Shown here: positions 5,164 through 5,751 of the stretch, piece by piece
How positions within the stretch are numbered: position 1 is the first letter of the stretch
Layout: every line of letters starts with the position of its first letter
Source of the DNA: Bacteroides sp.
GTDB taxonomy: Bacteria; Bacteroidota; Bacteroidia; Bacteroidales; Bacteroidaceae
DNA length: 5,751 nt
NCBI GenBank assembly: GCA_019417975.1
Contig: DYCT01000141.1
Span: forward strand, 1-5,751
Direction of reading: 5' to 3'
Made by a program: the position numbers and the translations under genes
Notes under the pieces: model-generated
Told to the model about the DNA's origin: nothing
Seen by the model: only the letters and a program-made list of their open reading frames with translations
Databases searched by the model: none

Positions 5164-5439
5164 ATGGATAAATCTAAAATTGAAAATGCTATCAATCATA
5201 TCACCTCTTTACAAGAGAAATTATGCTACTGTGAGAACAATCTGCAATATATCAAACGCTTGCAAGCACTTAAATATTGGTTGCACAAGTTTGATTCATT
5301 TTTGGATAGGAACAGTAGGCAGCATGGAGAGTATGCAGCAGTTTATGAGAGCTATTTTCATACTTGCTGTGGATTCTCATTCTACGATAGAGTATGCAAT
5401 TCAATTCTTGTTTATGAATATGGCGATAAACCATTTTAA
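5164..5439 (+). CDS. Small unrecognised 91-residue protein upstream of the RadC-family gene
   Basis: I do not recognise this protein. From MDKSKIENAI it begins with a predicted helical, possibly coiled-coil stretch (residues about 3-48, with Leu/Ile spacing and CYCENN in the middle), then an aromatic and cysteine-bearing part (EYAAVYESYF, residues 57-66, followed by HTCCGFSFYD). There are five cysteines in 91 residues but no regular zinc-binding spacing. It has no signal peptide or membrane segment. The ATG at 5164 is chosen over the in-frame GTG at 5122, which lies in the right arm of the terminator hairpin. A competing frame from 5156 to 5446 is open too, but its product is less protein-like. 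The RadC-family ATG follows 11 bases after the stop, so the two are probably one transcript. No clear promoter or Shine-Dalgarno site was seen. Confidence 0.6.
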   Translation: MDKSKIENAINHITSLQEKLCYCENNLQYIKRLQALKYWLHKFDSFLDRNSRQHGEYAAVYESYFHTCCGFSFYDRVCNSILVYEYGDKPF

Positions 5440-5450
5440 TACTTGATATT

Positions 5451-5751
5451 ATGGATATAGATTATACTGTTGGAGAAGTGGAACTGTCCTACAAACCAAA
5501 ATTCAAGAATATATATAAGGTAGGCAGTTCTGAGGACGCATATAAATATTTACTTCCTACATATAAGGAAGGTACAATCTGTTACAAAGAATATTTTAAA
5601 GTCTTGTTTCTAAACCAATCCAGCCAAGTTTTAGGTTACACTCTTATATCAGAGGGTGGAATTACTGAAACTTGTGCTGATGTCAGAGTTATCCTACAAG
5701 CCGCATTGCTCACCAATTCAGTAGCTATCATTCTTGCTCATAACCACCCAA
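5451..5751 (+). CDS. RadC-family JAB-domain protein, cut by the window end
   Basis: The first 100 residues of a RadC-type (JAB/MPN fold) protein. It shows the short form common on Bacteroidetes mobile elements, lacking the N-terminal helix-hairpin-helix domain of chromosomal RadC and starting straight into VGEVELSYKP. Family landmarks in order are SSEDAY (26-31), EYFKVLFLN (47-55), the VLGYTLISEGG strand pair (60-70), the Asp-Val-Arg region before an alpha helix (77-86), and AIILAHNHP (92-100). H97 and H99 begin the JAMM metal-binding motif (H-x-H-P, then Ser and Asp); the Ser and Asp would lie beyond the window. The family was once linked to DNA repair, but its biochemical role is unproven; on mobile elements it is common cargo with unknown benefit. 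The start at 5451 follows the small gene by 11 bases, with no Shine-Dalgarno site. Confidence 0.9.
   Translation, partial: MDIDYTVGEVELSYKPKFKNIYKVGSSEDAYKYLLPTYKEGTICYKEYFKVLFLNQSSQVLGYTLISEGGITETCADVRVILQAALLTNSVAIILAHNHP

Noticed and set aside
5156..5446. Overlapping 96-codon frame in the same region as the small gene
   Set aside because: Its product is rich in Ile, Met and Ser without balanced charged residues, while the frame from 5164 has a normal composition; only one can be the main product, though the choice is not certain.
1..5751. CRISPR array, tRNA, rRNA or insertion sequence
   Set aside because: No regularly spaced repeats of CRISPR type, no cloverleaf-like segment and no transposase or terminal inverted repeats of an insertion sequence were seen.

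Overview
The window looks like part of an integrated mobile element, most likely a conjugative transposon or related element of a gut Bacteroidales bacterium (Bacteroides, Parabacteroides or a relative). Four things point this way: a protein with the hallmarks of the Bacteroidetes-restricted DUF3871 family, a RadC/JAB-domain gene of the type carried as cargo by such elements, AT-rich leaders with few Shine-Dalgarno sites, and a promoter matching the Bacteroides form (TTTG, 20-base spacer, TAnnTTTG). All supported genes are on the + strand.

Left part (1-2903): two unrecognised proteins (44-538 and 535-1026) overlap by ATGA and are translationally coupled through a strong ribosome binding site. 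A terminator-like hairpin (1035-1070) follows, ending only 12 bases before the ATG of a 606-residue superfamily 2 helicase-like protein (1083-2903). That protein has good motifs II, III and VI, but its Walker A lysine is replaced (GLGAT). Whether the three genes form one functional unit is open; the hairpin argues for at least partly separate control.

Middle (2904-3398): about 495 bases without a convincing gene but with several inverted repeats: a 61-base foldback, a U-tailed terminator, a bidirectional-type hairpin, a long interrupted stem and a 14-base perfect palindrome. It leads into the DUF3871 gene (3399-4424).

Right part (4425-5751): a complete yefM-yoeB type II toxin-antitoxin pair with its own promoter, an operator-like array of three alternating TATTTG half-sites, a strong ribosome binding site and the usual ATGA overlap. 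The pair lies between two nearly identical hairpins (4443-4478 and 5100-5139), which gives it the look of a cassette. After the second hairpin come a small unrecognised gene (5164-5439) and a RadC-family gene that runs off the window just inside its JAMM metal-binding motif.

The toxin-antitoxin pair is recognised with confidence and probably stabilises the element. The most unusual items are the helicase-like protein with its degenerate Walker A and attenuator-like leader, the twin hairpins, and the structured intergenic region.
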